Position numbers and translations under genes: made by a program. Source: Candidatus Omnitrophota bacterium (GTDB taxonomy: Bacteria > Omnitrophota > Gorgyraeia > 2-01-FULL-45-10). From it: a stretch of 6,959 nucleotides of DNA. This document shows, piece by piece, positions 1-6,959 of the stretch (positions within the stretch are counted from its first letter, which is position 1; each line of letters begins with the position of its first letter). The stretch is taken from NCBI GenBank assembly GCA_030691985.1, contig JAUYDB010000150.1:1-6959 (forward strand), written 5' to 3'. The notes beneath the pieces were generated by a model. That model was not told the origin of the DNA. It did no database searches and worked only from the letters and a program-made list of their open reading frames with translations.

Positions 1-3000
1 GTTCGACTATCCCGAGCTCCGGGACGAGCATGGCTGTCCGGATAGCGTGACGATAGAGACCTTGCGCTATACGAGAACGAAAGACAATTCTGTGCTAACG
101 AAAGAGTTACTCCTGGGAGATGATATCAAGGGCCAGGCGGCGGTCGTTTCGACCGAAGACTATGAGCTTGTCGAGATCGAGAATATAGATCCGCTGACCG
201 ACCTGACAGAGATCGACTGGAGAAAGGTCTATTACTACAAGAATGCCACAGGTGAGAGCGGCGTGGTAACGGAGAAAAAAGAGCTGCCGGGCGCCTTAAC
301 GGTCTATCGATGGGAGAAGAAGGTGAGGAAGGATGATGGGACTTACACGACACTCCTACCAGACGAGTACTATACACCCGACGGTTCAAATATGCAAAAG
401 GCGCCCGGAGGCAAGATAAAATATGTGCTTTATGAAAGACTCAAAAATGTAATAAGGGTGCATGAGCGATGGACCCTTGACAATAAGAAGGAACTTGATC
501 TGGACAAGCATCCCGAACTTGCGGACAAAAATATCGAAAATATGCCGGGCTGGCGGAGATACCTGAAGGGCCTTGAAGTATATACAGTTACCGAGACCGG
601 TGATGTCTATTCCGTCCCTGTCTCCGGGCCGGATGCGGAAGAGGGGCTATATTATTTTGGGTATGTATATATCCCGAAAGCGGGCGTATCCGGGGACGAG
701 GATGGATACGGGGAAGAGGAAGGCGCGCTCATACAGCTTAAAAAATCGCAGAAGATAGATTCCAAAGGCCAACCCGCGCTTCTTGACCCATATTACAGAA
801 GGCATCCGCAGGTAATACATAAAAACGAGATCATGGAAAAGGAGCTGTATTATCATTTTTATCATAATAGCCGCCACCTTGTATTGGTAAAGACACTCGG
901 CGAAGACGGTAAGTTCTCCCTCGGCGAGATACAAGAGGAAGACAAAGAGGTCAGGATCCTGTATGAATATGCCGGCAATCTTGCTATTAGCGGGAAGGAG
1001 AACGAAAATGTCTCATTAAGCGTAGACGGCAAGCCATCCAAGCCATTGTCGATAACAGAACTCGCGATGCCCATCTATGCAGAAGGAAGCTTGGAGGCCT
1101 TGATTGCCCCTAAGGATGCGGCGCGCTTTGTCCAGCCGGAATATAACTATATATATAGAACTGATGAGTTGACCGGAATTGAGCAGGCCTATCTTATTCC
1201 GCCAACGCCCGCAACGCCCGCGAGAAACTTCGTTAAAGACGAAAAACCGGTAGCTGGCTTCGAAATAAAAAAAGGCAGGATGATCGACAGGCGGTTTAAC
1301 CAGGAATCGATAATATTAGACAACCCCGGCAAGATAACCATAAACAGAAGGAGTCATAGCATAGAATCAGGCGACTTCATAGGCGGCCCTACCATTGCCA
1401 GGGTCAAAAGAGTAGATAACGAGTTCCGTACGACATACGAAAATAATGAATACGTGGATATATGGCAAAAGGGCTGGACATTCAGGGCGAGCGTTTCAAA
1501 ACCCGGCGAAGTCATCCGGGCATTCAATCGAGAGACCGGCTGCGATTACTATTACGAACAGAGCAAACTCAAGAAGATCGTTTTCGATCGGCCGTATATA
1601 CCTCCGATACCTCAGATAGACGCGAAATTCGTAATAGCCCACAACGGCATAGTCGAGACCATATTTGACGGTTCGAAAGCCGATGGCGGCAGGGTGATCG
1701 GACAGGTATATAGTGATGGTACGAGGGAAGATATAAAATATCGACCCGAGCGCCTGGATGAGGCAAGCGCCGCCTATCAAGAGTGGGCCTATTTCAAGGA
1801 TAAGAAAGGTAATGGATACAGTTGGCAGCACAATACGAAAGACCTAAATAAAGAGGTAGCGAAGATAAAGACTGTATCAGGGGCTACCGGAAAGTACAAG
1901 TATGATAACGGCAAGTTTGTATTGAATATAGATGACAATCTCCTCGGCCGGTCATATGACACGAAGGGCCGGATGAGGGTAAAAGAAGATGACAATCTCC
2001 TCGGCCGGTCATATTACACCCCCTCCTTCCCTAAAAAATTCCGCGAATTCGCGGATGAACACGGCGGCATCGTATTTGCTAATTATGACGGCACCAACAA
2101 GGGCGATGCGCTCATCTGGACGAGACAGGTCTACGCTGACGGCACTGTCGAAGAGATGGACCATGCCGCCGGCATAAAGACGGTATTTGACTCACATGGC
2201 ATGAAAATTGTCAGATATGAGTATGACAGCGCGGGCCGTCTTAAAAAGAAGATCGACTATGCCAAAAGGCGTATAACCGTATACCAAGACTCAGGATATA
2301 TAGAAACCGGTAACCTTATCACGATGGCCGGAATTGAAACTGATCTCGACGGAAAGTCCAATCCCAAATCCTTCAAAGGCATCCAGGTAAAAGGAGGCGC
2401 CTTCTATGCCGAAGTATCCGGACAACCCGGCATCTACTTCAGGACTCCCCGGGGCCGCACACAGGCAGACGCTAAGGTGAAGGCCTCCCCGAAGGCCGAC
2501 AATAGCGGCATGGATGAGCAAGCGCTCGAGGAATACGAATACGATCCTAAGACCGGCAATCTCTCGAAGAAGATCGATCATGTCAACAGGCGCATGACCG
2601 TCTATGACCACTATGAGGAGAAGGGCAGTCTCACCACGATGACCGGCATCGAGACTGACCTCGACGGAAAGTCCAACCCGAAGCCATTCAGAGGCATACA
2701 AGTGAAAGACGGGCCGTTCTACAGCGAGACTGACGAGCCGGACGTTTATTTCAAGACTCTTCCGGAGGATAAACAGGCCAAAGCCGAGGATAAACAGGCC
2801 AAAGCCATGGTGAGGGCGAGGCCGAAGCCGGATAATAGCGGCATGGATGAGAAGGCCCCGGCTTTGGAGGAATACGAATATAATTCCGACGGCTCGCTGA
2901 AAAACGTGAGAAGGGAATGTTATTTCGGAAAAGACAAGGACGGAAAAGATGCGGCTCTGGTAATATTGCGCTACAGAGAATCCCTTACAGGCATATCGGG

Positions 3001-6000
3001 GATAGCATCCAATCTCGTATATAATAGAAGGACGATAACTCGCAAAGTGACCGTCCTCGTCCCGCTCACCGCCGATAAACAGCTTGACAAATCCCGACCC
3101 TTCAAAGTATTCAATGGATATATAACCGACCTTAACAAGGCAAAAAATATGAATCCGGACGGAGTGCTCTCATTACCCCCCGACCCCGAACCGAAGCCAT
3201 CCGAAGCCGCCAAGCCCGGACAAGGCAGCACTGCTATCGTGGCCGCGGCATGGCCTGTCCTTGATAGTCTGGGAACGCTATTTCCCGCGAGTGACGTTAA
3301 GACTATAGAAGATGCTATTTTTGCGCATTTTAGGGAAGCGGTCAAATCCGATTATCTGCGGTTCATGAAGAAGAAAGGGGTTACGATATATGCCAGCAAG
3401 GTGCTTGAGAAAGAGATATTTTCGGAGATGTATAATCTGGTGCAGAGCTACAAAAAAGAAAAGAATAGCCCTGATTTCCAACTGCGCACCTACATAAACT
3501 GGGCAAGGTTTAACCTGGAGCGCCTGAAGGCCTTTGAAGAAGTTTCTTATCAAGAGTTTTTCGGAGATAAAAGAGATGTTGAAAATTACCACGATAATAT
3601 CCGATATGTCAGAAGAAGCCTCCTCGTCATGCTATCGGCTAATGATGTCAAAGAGGTTTATAAGTTATTCAACCATCCCTGCACCGAGACGCCTCTAGTC
3701 AGCTGGAACGGCCGCGAGCCTAAAAATAACGTATTCCCGTTCGATCTTACCAACGCCGCTCTTGCTTTCGCGACTAAAGATAAGGAAACCGGCAGGATGG
3801 TTGTCGATATGACAAGCAGGGAACTTCAAGTCCTGATCTGGTCGCGAAAGAATGGGAAAACGCCGGTGAGGATTACCTGTGTGGATGTAAATGGCGGCAA
3901 GGCATCGTTCGTAGCCATTGTGCGCGGAAATAGCATGTTGGACGCATTGGACGATGAACAAAAAGCCAGATTGACTCATCAAATAGATTTTAGCCCAGGC
4001 ACTAAAGACAGCCGATACAATATAGAGAAGTCGAAATCGCCGGTGTTTAATCCTGAAAAAGTAACCCGTTTTACGATCGAAGACACCTTAGACCTCTCCG
4101 CCTTTGATATAAAGGTAGTCATGGAAGACCTCTCGCCCTCCTTCTCTTCGGCACAGACTGAACAGACGAGCGTCTTCAACTATTTAGGAGAAAATGCGTT
4201 TAGCAAATCTATGAATGGTTTAGAGATTGCCAAGAAGATGGATAGAGAAGAAATTGAAGAAAAGGATACCGGTGTGCGGCATGTATATGGGAAGTTTTGT
4301 TACGACCTCACGCAAAATTTTGTGCCTATCGATGTTTCTAATGACAAGGTTTACATATTCTTCCAGTTGCCCGTTCAATTTAGAAAGGAAGGCGTTAAAG
4401 TTATTCTCTCCTTTATAACCAAGGGTGGAGGGCAGTTCAGCGAGGAGTTTTTAACTAAAGATAGCAGCGGCATTGTAAGCGAAACATTTAAGCCGAAACG
4501 CACAACAGATTTCGATCCCACCAAGGTAATTGCCCTTGAGGCGCGGTTCGAATTAGCGGCTCGGCCGGTTCTTCCGCAGGGAAAAGGCATTCTGCCGAGG
4601 GTAATATCGACAGCCGTGATAGCTGGCTCGTTAATCCCGTTAATCGCCTTGGCCTTTATAATATCGGTATTTTTGTTCTTGAGGAAGAACTGGATGGATG
4701 ACAGTAAGATAAAAAAGGCGATAGAAAGGAGACGGAAAGAGCCTCAATCGCCTTCACCTGTGCCACTACCAGCCGGCGCTCCGCCTGCGCCGCTGCCGGC
4801 CGTACCAGCGCCGGATCCGGATGAGGCGCTCTTGAAGGCGTTAGGGGATGCCGGTGAAAATATCAATAAGTGGGTGAACGATATAGGCGTCGATATCCGC
4901 TACGAGGGGAGCCAGCAGGAGGATAAAGGCATATTCTTTCCGCGAATAAGAAAATCAGAGCCGTGGGAATTTTTCGACCAGAATTCAGCCCCTCGCTATA
5001 AGAGAATAATCTTAAAAAATATTTTATTGATCGCGGGCGGCGCCCTTCTTTATTTCGGCGCGCCTGTCTTTGGCGGGGCTCCTCTCTTCGGGCACTTCTC
5101 TTTTGCTGCCTACCCCGGACTTCTCCATCTATATCCTTATATAATTCTCATGATGGCATCCGGCTTTCTCAACTGGTTTAAATTAGGACGCTCCATCATG
5201 ATAGGCGGAGGCCTCCTCTTTTTACAACAGCTATTTTCTGATAGTCTTGATCAGACGAGCCTTGTCCTGTCGGCGGCGCTGATAGGTTTCGATATAGCCA
5301 GACTCTACTGGAAATATTATAAGGACGTGGTTGGTCTTAATAGTAGACCTGCCATATATATACAGAGTCAGATTGCTCAATTGGAAGATCTGCGGACCAG
5401 GTTGATCAAAATTAAGGAAAATGAAACGATCATAGATAAGATAGGAGATCGTACCAGGCCGAGACGTTCACGCGATGTGGATGAATGGGATAAACAGAAG
5501 TATGTAGGCGGCGGCATTACCACGACCCCTCATTTTAGTCAAATTCTTGACGAGTCGATAGAGGAGATAGACGTATTGATTGCCAAAGGAAAGGAATCCT
5601 TAAGATCGCTTGGCAGAGAAGATGTGGAGGCTCCGGAACTGGATGATACGGCACGGCGTGAAATCCAACAGAGTGTATTGCGGTATAACCACGCGAAAAG
5701 CGCAGGAATGACGCTTGTCGTCGCGGTAGGATTAATGGCAATCTTTTGTGCTATACGGTATTTTTATGCGTCCAATTTGACTGTCGCATTGATTGCCGCG
5801 GGCGCCGTTACCCTTATCGCCTTTGCGATATTTGTCCGTATAGTTACGGAACGGGCAAAGGCGCTTACGCTTATCTATCCGGCGCTGGATATGAAAAATA
5901 TTTACAGGGATTTTCAAAGGCTTATCTATAGCTCGTCCACGCGCAAAAACCTGAAAGCGATAGATGTCAGGAGGTTCCTCGTACAGGCAAGGGCCGCGGT

Positions 6001-6959
6001 AAGCATGGCAAAAGAGGCCGGTATCGCGATAACTCCGGGAAATATTCAGGAAAAACTTGACTCTTCGCGGGATGCGATGATCAATGTAAGAGACAGCGCG
6101 ACAGTCCGTGACTTTATGGACAGTTTCCATCTGACCGAGATCGAGAAATTGCCAAAGAGGATTTCGATGATTTTCAGAATAGGAATTGTCATATTTGCGT
6201 TAACCACCTTATCATACATCGTTATAATCATCGGTATCGTGGGCGTGCGGGAACTGTTCAGCTTGATCGGTACGGGTGAATTAACCGTTTACGGAGCCAT
6301 GTTTGAACATCCCTTCGGGATAGTCGAATTCGGCCGAGGCATCGTCGATTTTGCCTACCACACAGACTCTGTAGGAAAATTTTTATCAGGCATCTTGAGC
6401 ATATTAAATCCGTTCACAACAAACGTATATATAACCGACGTCCAAAGCTGGATACCGACCATGCTTTTACAAAGCTTTTTCGGCATATCGATGCTGGCGA
6501 GCTTAATGCTTTTTGCGGCCAAATTCGTATTCTACGATCTCGGCAGATATTCAAGGGTCTATCTTTCTCAAACGGAGCCCAGCGCTAAACCTTATAAGTT
6601 GCGTGCCATTCTATCCGCGGCTGCGTTAGTGGCATTGTCTATATTCGGCCAAGATGCGGTGTCTATGTATAATATCTCGCCGTGGCTCTTCCTCTTCGCC
6701 AAGATATCATTGATGGCGTTATCGCTCCACTCAACATGGAAGTGGGCGGTAATAAGGACGGCAAGGCATAGGTTCAAGGCCATATCCGAGGACGACAAGC
6801 TGTATGACGGCCGGCAGGACAACGACCTGACGATGATAGAGGATGTCCGCAGAAAAAAAACGAATACTGAATCAGAAAAGCTGATATCATTCGATAAGTT
6901 CGTCCAGACACTATTATATAAATTCGAACCCGAGGATCTCTCGTTGGTCCATAAAGTAA
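1..6959 (+). CDS. Giant membrane-anchored protein with degenerate YD/Rhs-like repeats, partial at both ends
   Basis: One reading frame (codons starting at base 2) stays open across the window, about 2,319 codons with no start or stop, so this is an internal piece of a larger gene. I do not recognise the family. In order, the product shows an unassigned N-terminal part (residues 1 to about 320), a Tyr-rich repeat region with YEYD-x-x-G-x-L motifs (about 320-970), a Pro-rich linker (1059-1075), a helical segment (about 1097-1224), two beta-rich segments (about 1245-1525), a first membrane helix (1534-1560), a Pro/Ala linker (1581-1606), ten more predicted membrane helices (1674-2243) and a charged tail. 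Basic residues place the N-terminal bulk outside the cytoplasm. No catalytic motif was identified. Frequent ATA and AGA/AGG codons and the size suggest Omnitrophota, by inference. No signal peptide is visible because the true N-terminus lies upstream. The coding call is near certain; the function is unknown. Confidence 0.95.
2..961 (+). other. N-terminal unassigned region of the giant protein (residues 1-320)
   Basis: This part has no membrane helix and no motif I can name. It is rich in Tyr, Glu, Asp and Lys, with many short alternating strand-like stretches such as KVYYYKN, LTVYRWEKK, KYVLYERL and GLYYFGYVYIP, which suggests extended beta structure like that expected upstream of YD-type repeats. 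An acidic Gly-rich insert (GDEDGYGEEEG, near base 695) looks like a flexible surface loop. Its membership of the same repeat family as the downstream part is inference; the strand-like pattern is what I see. Confidence 0.4.
1196..1222 (+). repeat. Short Pro-rich linker containing a perfect 9-bp tandem duplication
   Basis: The 9-base unit AACGCCCGC occurs twice in tandem at 1204-1212 and 1213-1221 and gives the peptide PPTPATPA. It is probably a flexible linker between two beta-rich parts of the ectodomain, with the duplication arising by slippage. Confidence 0.6.
1930..2014 (+). repeat. Perfect 28-bp direct repeat, period 57 bp (DDNLLGRSY twice)
   Basis: Bases 1930-1957 and 1987-2014 are identical over 28 bases, including third codon positions. 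The first in-frame codons are at 1931 and 1988, and both copies encode DDNLLGRSY. The period is 57 bases (19 codons), so the frame is kept. The 29 bases between the copies encode most of DTKGRMRVKE, which with the preceding SY looks like a YD motif. Identity at synonymous sites suggests a recent duplication or gene conversion, unlike the diverged repeats nearby. Confidence 0.95.
2040..2055. repeat. Perfect 16-bp palindrome inside the coding sequence
   Basis: TCCGCGAATTCGCGGA reads the same on both strands. It lies within codons for F-R-E-F-A-D, just after the second 28-bp repeat. There is no loop, so it is a poor RNA hairpin, and no regulatory role is supported. By rough estimate such a palindrome is expected about 0.1 times per 7 kb by chance. 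Confidence 0.9.
2216..2872 (+). repeat. Tandem 106/113-residue repeat beginning with a YEYD motif
   Basis: Unit 1 spans 2216-2533 (106 codons) and unit 2 spans 2534-2872 (113 codons); a third YEY motif opens at 2873 but the unit does not continue. Shared landmarks in order are YEYD, KKID, RR-x-TVY, T-M-x-GIETDLDGKSNPK, F-x-GIQVK, FY-x-E, YF(R/K)T and PK-x-DNSGMDE, then EEYEY. A 17-base stretch around CTCGACGGAAAGTCCAA is identical, while many third positions differ, so the duplication is of intermediate age. GIETDLDGKSNPK is the most conserved block. The two acidic residues and the DG turn could form a metal-binding or turn element, but this is a guess. Unit 2 is longer mainly because of a 7-residue internal duplication. 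Confidence 0.9.
2765..2806 (+). repeat. Perfect 21-bp tandem duplication (EDKQAKA twice)
   Basis: Bases 2765-2785 and 2786-2806 are identical and encode EDKQAKA-EDKQAKA. The repeat sits in the hydrophilic spacer of the second 113-residue unit, just before PKPDNSGMDE. It is in frame and lengthens a charged, probably helical or disordered spacer, and is probably a recent slippage event. Confidence 0.95.
3176..3226 (+). other. Pro-rich linker after the repeat region (residues 1059-1075)
   Basis: The peptide PPDPEPKPSEAAKPGQG is a typical extended, flexible linker. It separates the Tyr-rich repeat region from the helical and beta-rich segments that precede the membrane anchor. Confidence 0.75.
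3290..3670 (+). other. Mainly helical segment of unknown family (residues about 1097-1223)
   Basis: Composition changes sharply from Tyr/Gly/Asp-rich strands to amphipathic helix-like sequence rich in Lys, Glu, Leu, Phe and Ala, with blocks such as TIEDAIFAHFREAVKSDYL, VLEKEIFSEMYNLVQSYKK and YINWARFNLERLKAFEE. No named family is recognised. It may be a helical spacer or a small bundle domain that presents the repeat region away from the membrane. Confidence 0.5.
3731..4180 (+). other. Beta-rich segment 1, possibly a jelly-roll (carbohydrate-binding type) module
   Basis: Alternating hydrophobic strands (MVVDM, LQVLIWS, VRITCVDV, ASFVAIV) end in FNPEKVTRFTIED (base 4046). The F-(N/D)-P-x-K-V-x-x-(F/L)-x-(I/A)-E pattern near the end of such a segment resembles the late strands of galactose-binding-like beta sandwiches found in carbohydrate-binding modules. 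The fold assignment is inference from strand pattern only; no sugar-binding residues can be assigned. Confidence 0.35.
4271..4570 (+). other. Beta-rich segment 2, similar in plan to segment 1, next to the membrane
   Basis: Strands such as KVYIFFQLPVQF and VKVILSFIT end in FDPTKVIALEARFEL (base 4511), the same closing pattern as FNPEKVTRFTIED in the preceding segment. The pair may be duplicated modules that have diverged strongly. The segment stops about 10 residues before the first membrane helix, so it would sit directly on the outer face of the membrane. Confidence 0.35.
4601..4741 (+). other. First membrane helix followed by a basic stop-transfer stretch (residues 1534-1580)
   Basis: Bases 4601-4681 encode 27 uncharged residues (VISTAVIAGSLIP...FLFL), enough to span a membrane. 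They are followed at once by RKNW and then KIKKAIERRRK. The dense positive charge on the C-terminal side predicts that this side is cytoplasmic and that the roughly 1,530 residues before it are outside. Confidence 0.85.
4742..4819 (+). other. Pro/Ala-rich cytoplasmic linker (residues 1581-1606)
   Basis: About half of the 26 residues are Pro (PQSPSPVPLPAGAPPAPLP and on to PDPD). Together with the roughly 65 polar residues after it (ALLKALGDAGENINKW, then an acidic stretch) it separates the single anchor helix from the multi-helix membrane domain. Confidence 0.8.
5003..5311 (+). other. Membrane helices 2-5 of the polytopic domain
   Basis: Hydrophobic stretches lie at about 5021-5074, 5120-5179, 5192-5236 and 5261-5311. 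Basic residues flank the predicted cytoplasmic ends (RYKR before helix 2, FKLGR between 3 and 4, ARLYWKYYK after 5). The outer loops (GGAPLFGHFSF, SDSLDQTS) have no Lys or Arg. No transporter, glycosyltransferase or secretion-system motif was recognised. Confidence 0.75.
5363..5449 (+). other. Possible coiled coil in the cytoplasmic loop between helices 5 and 6
   Basis: The segment QSQIAQLEDLRTRLIKIKE and onward has Ile/Leu spaced in a heptad-like way with charged residues between. It opens a cytoplasmic loop of about 130 residues (5312-5707) that ends in a second helix-like run (ILDESIEEIDVLIAKGKESL). It could mediate self-association; this is pattern-based inference. Confidence 0.45.
5708..6730 (+). 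other. Membrane helices 6-11 of the polytopic domain
   Basis: Hydrophobic stretches lie at about 5708-5767, 5777-5836, 6179-6247, 6461-6532, 6605-6652 and 6683-6730. Cytoplasmic ends carry basic residues (RIVTERAK after helix 7, LPKR before 8, GRYSR and KPYKLR between 9 and 10). A cytoplasmic helical loop of about 110 residues separates helices 7 and 8 (including VRRFLVQARAAVSMAKEAG). A loop of about 70 residues between helices 8 and 9 (about 6248-6460) would face outside. No family is recognised. Placement upstream of an enzyme domain beyond the window is possible but unseen. Confidence 0.7.
6731..6959 (+). other. Charged cytoplasmic tail continuing past the window
   Basis: After helix 11 come STWKWAVIRTARHRFK and a highly charged stretch (EDDKLYDGRQDNDL), then VRRKKTNTESEKLISFDKF. 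The frame is still open at the last base, so another domain may begin here (FDKFVQTLLYKFEPEDLSL). Confidence 0.8.
6853..6860 (+). other. Run of eight A (possible slippage site)
   Basis: The in-frame codons AGA AAA AAA ACG contain A8. A shift to the -1 frame meets TGA at 6868-6870, and a shift to the +1 frame meets TGA at 6882-6884, so slippage in either direction would end the protein soon after the last membrane helix. No downstream stem-loop or pseudoknot was identified, so use as a programmed site is speculative. Confidence 0.4.

Larger units (their letters stand above)
1628..2254 (+). repeat. Two diverged copies of a roughly 140-residue repeat unit
   Basis: Copy 1 starts at base 1628 (F-x-x-x-H-N-G-I-V, then FDG, then QVYSDGTRED at 1703, IKTV, and Y-x-YD at 1895). 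Copy 2 starts at 2048 (F-x-x-x-H-G-G-I-V, then YDG, then QVYADGTVEE at 2126, IKTV, and YEYD at 2216). The order of landmarks is the same, and the offset is 420-423 bases up to the QVY motif. The distance from QVY to YEYD differs because copy 1 holds an extra segment (EWAYFKDKKGNGYSWQH). DNA identity is low, so this is an old duplication visible only in protein. It suggests the ectodomain grew by duplicating a composite unit with a DGT motif and a YD motif. Confidence 0.65.
962..2905 (+). other. Region of degenerate YD/Rhs-like repeats (residues about 321-968)
   Basis: Motifs of the form Y-x-Y-(D/N/E)-x(2-4)-G-x-L followed by basic or aliphatic residues recur at irregular spacing: YEYAGNL (base 962), YYYEQSKLKKI (1547), YKYDNGKF (1895), YEYDSAGRLKKKI (2216), YEYDPKTGNLSKKI (2534) and YEYNSDGSLKNV (2873). 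SYDTKGRM (near 1955) is a further partial match. YEYDSAGRL is very close to the classical YD/Rhs repeat of large secreted or surface proteins, which form beta-rich shells or act in adhesion and toxin delivery. Here the repeats are sparse and diverged, with long spacers, so a full Rhs cocoon is not shown. No Rhs core-associated cleavage motif (DPxGL type) or toxin domain was seen. Placement outside the cytoplasm follows from the downstream membrane topology. Confidence 0.6.

Noticed and set aside
126..389. 87-codon minus-strand frame rich in Ser, Arg and Pro
   Set aside because: The biased composition is typical of the reverse complement of a Glu/Lys/Asp-rich coding frame, and it has no recognisable motif.
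1462..1831. Overlapping short frames on both strands, including a hydrophobic-looking minus-strand one at 1496-1831
   Set aside because: The + frame here carries the F-x-x-x-H-N-G-I-V and QVYSDGT landmarks that recur 140 codons later, so it is the coding one.
1930..2014. CRISPR array or mobile-element ends
   Set aside because: There are only two copies, the spacer is coding and in frame, and no cas or transposase gene is present.
2291..2701. 136-codon open frame on the minus strand
   Set aside because: It lies opposite the tandem repeat units and its composition mirrors them. The + frame has clear protein-level repeats with synonymous differences, so the minus frame is a shadow.
962..2905. 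Complete Rhs toxin protein with core cleavage motif and C-terminal toxin
   Set aside because: The YD motifs are few and irregularly spaced, no DPxGL-type core-end motif is seen, and what follows is a linker, helical and beta segments and membrane helices rather than a toxin domain.
5003..6730. Assigning the membrane part to a cyclic beta-1,2-glucan synthase or a named transporter
   Set aside because: The number of helices and large cytoplasmic loops are compatible with many families, but no diagnostic catalytic or transport motif lies in the window.
6957..6959. TAA at the very end of the window as the stop of the gene
   Set aside because: The coding frame starts codons at positions 2, 5, 8 and so on, so the last full codon is GTA at 6956-6958 and this TAA is out of frame. 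Reaching it would need a shift after the TGA at 6882-6884, and no slippage site is seen there.

Overview
The whole window lies inside one giant protein-coding gene on the + strand. The frame whose codons start at base 2 runs from the first to the last base without a stop, about 2,319 codons. Neither the start codon nor the stop codon is in the window. No other gene, RNA gene, promoter, ribosome binding site, terminator, mobile element or CRISPR array is supported, and there is no intergenic DNA.

Organism: the sequence suggests an uncultured Gram-negative-type bacterium. A single gene this long, moderate GC, and heavy use of ATA (Ile) and AGA/AGG (Arg) beside CGG/CGC would suit Candidatus Omnitrophota, whose genomes are known for giant genes. 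This is inference from style, not from a marker gene.

Layout (residue 1 = codon at base 2). Residues 1 to about 320 form an unrecognised N-terminal part rich in Tyr and charged residues. Residues about 320-970 form a repeat-rich part with degenerate YD/Rhs-like motifs (Y-x-Y-D-x-x-G-x-L), a 106/113-residue tandem duplication, an older roughly 140-residue duplication and a 28-bp near-recent one. A Pro-rich linker (1059-1075) leads to a mainly helical segment (about 1097-1224). Two beta-rich segments follow, which may be jelly-roll modules of the carbohydrate-binding type. A first membrane helix (1534-1560) is followed by a strongly basic stretch, a Pro/Ala-rich linker and ten more predicted membrane helices up to residue about 2243. 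A charged tail runs off the window.

Working together: basic residues sit on one side of all 11 predicted helices. They support a model in which the repeat-rich N-terminal 1,530 residues lie outside the cytoplasmic membrane (periplasm or cell surface) and are tethered to an 11-helix membrane domain with its loops and tail in the cytoplasm. The biochemical function is not recognisable. The combination of a YD-like ectodomain with a polytopic membrane domain is the most unusual thing here.
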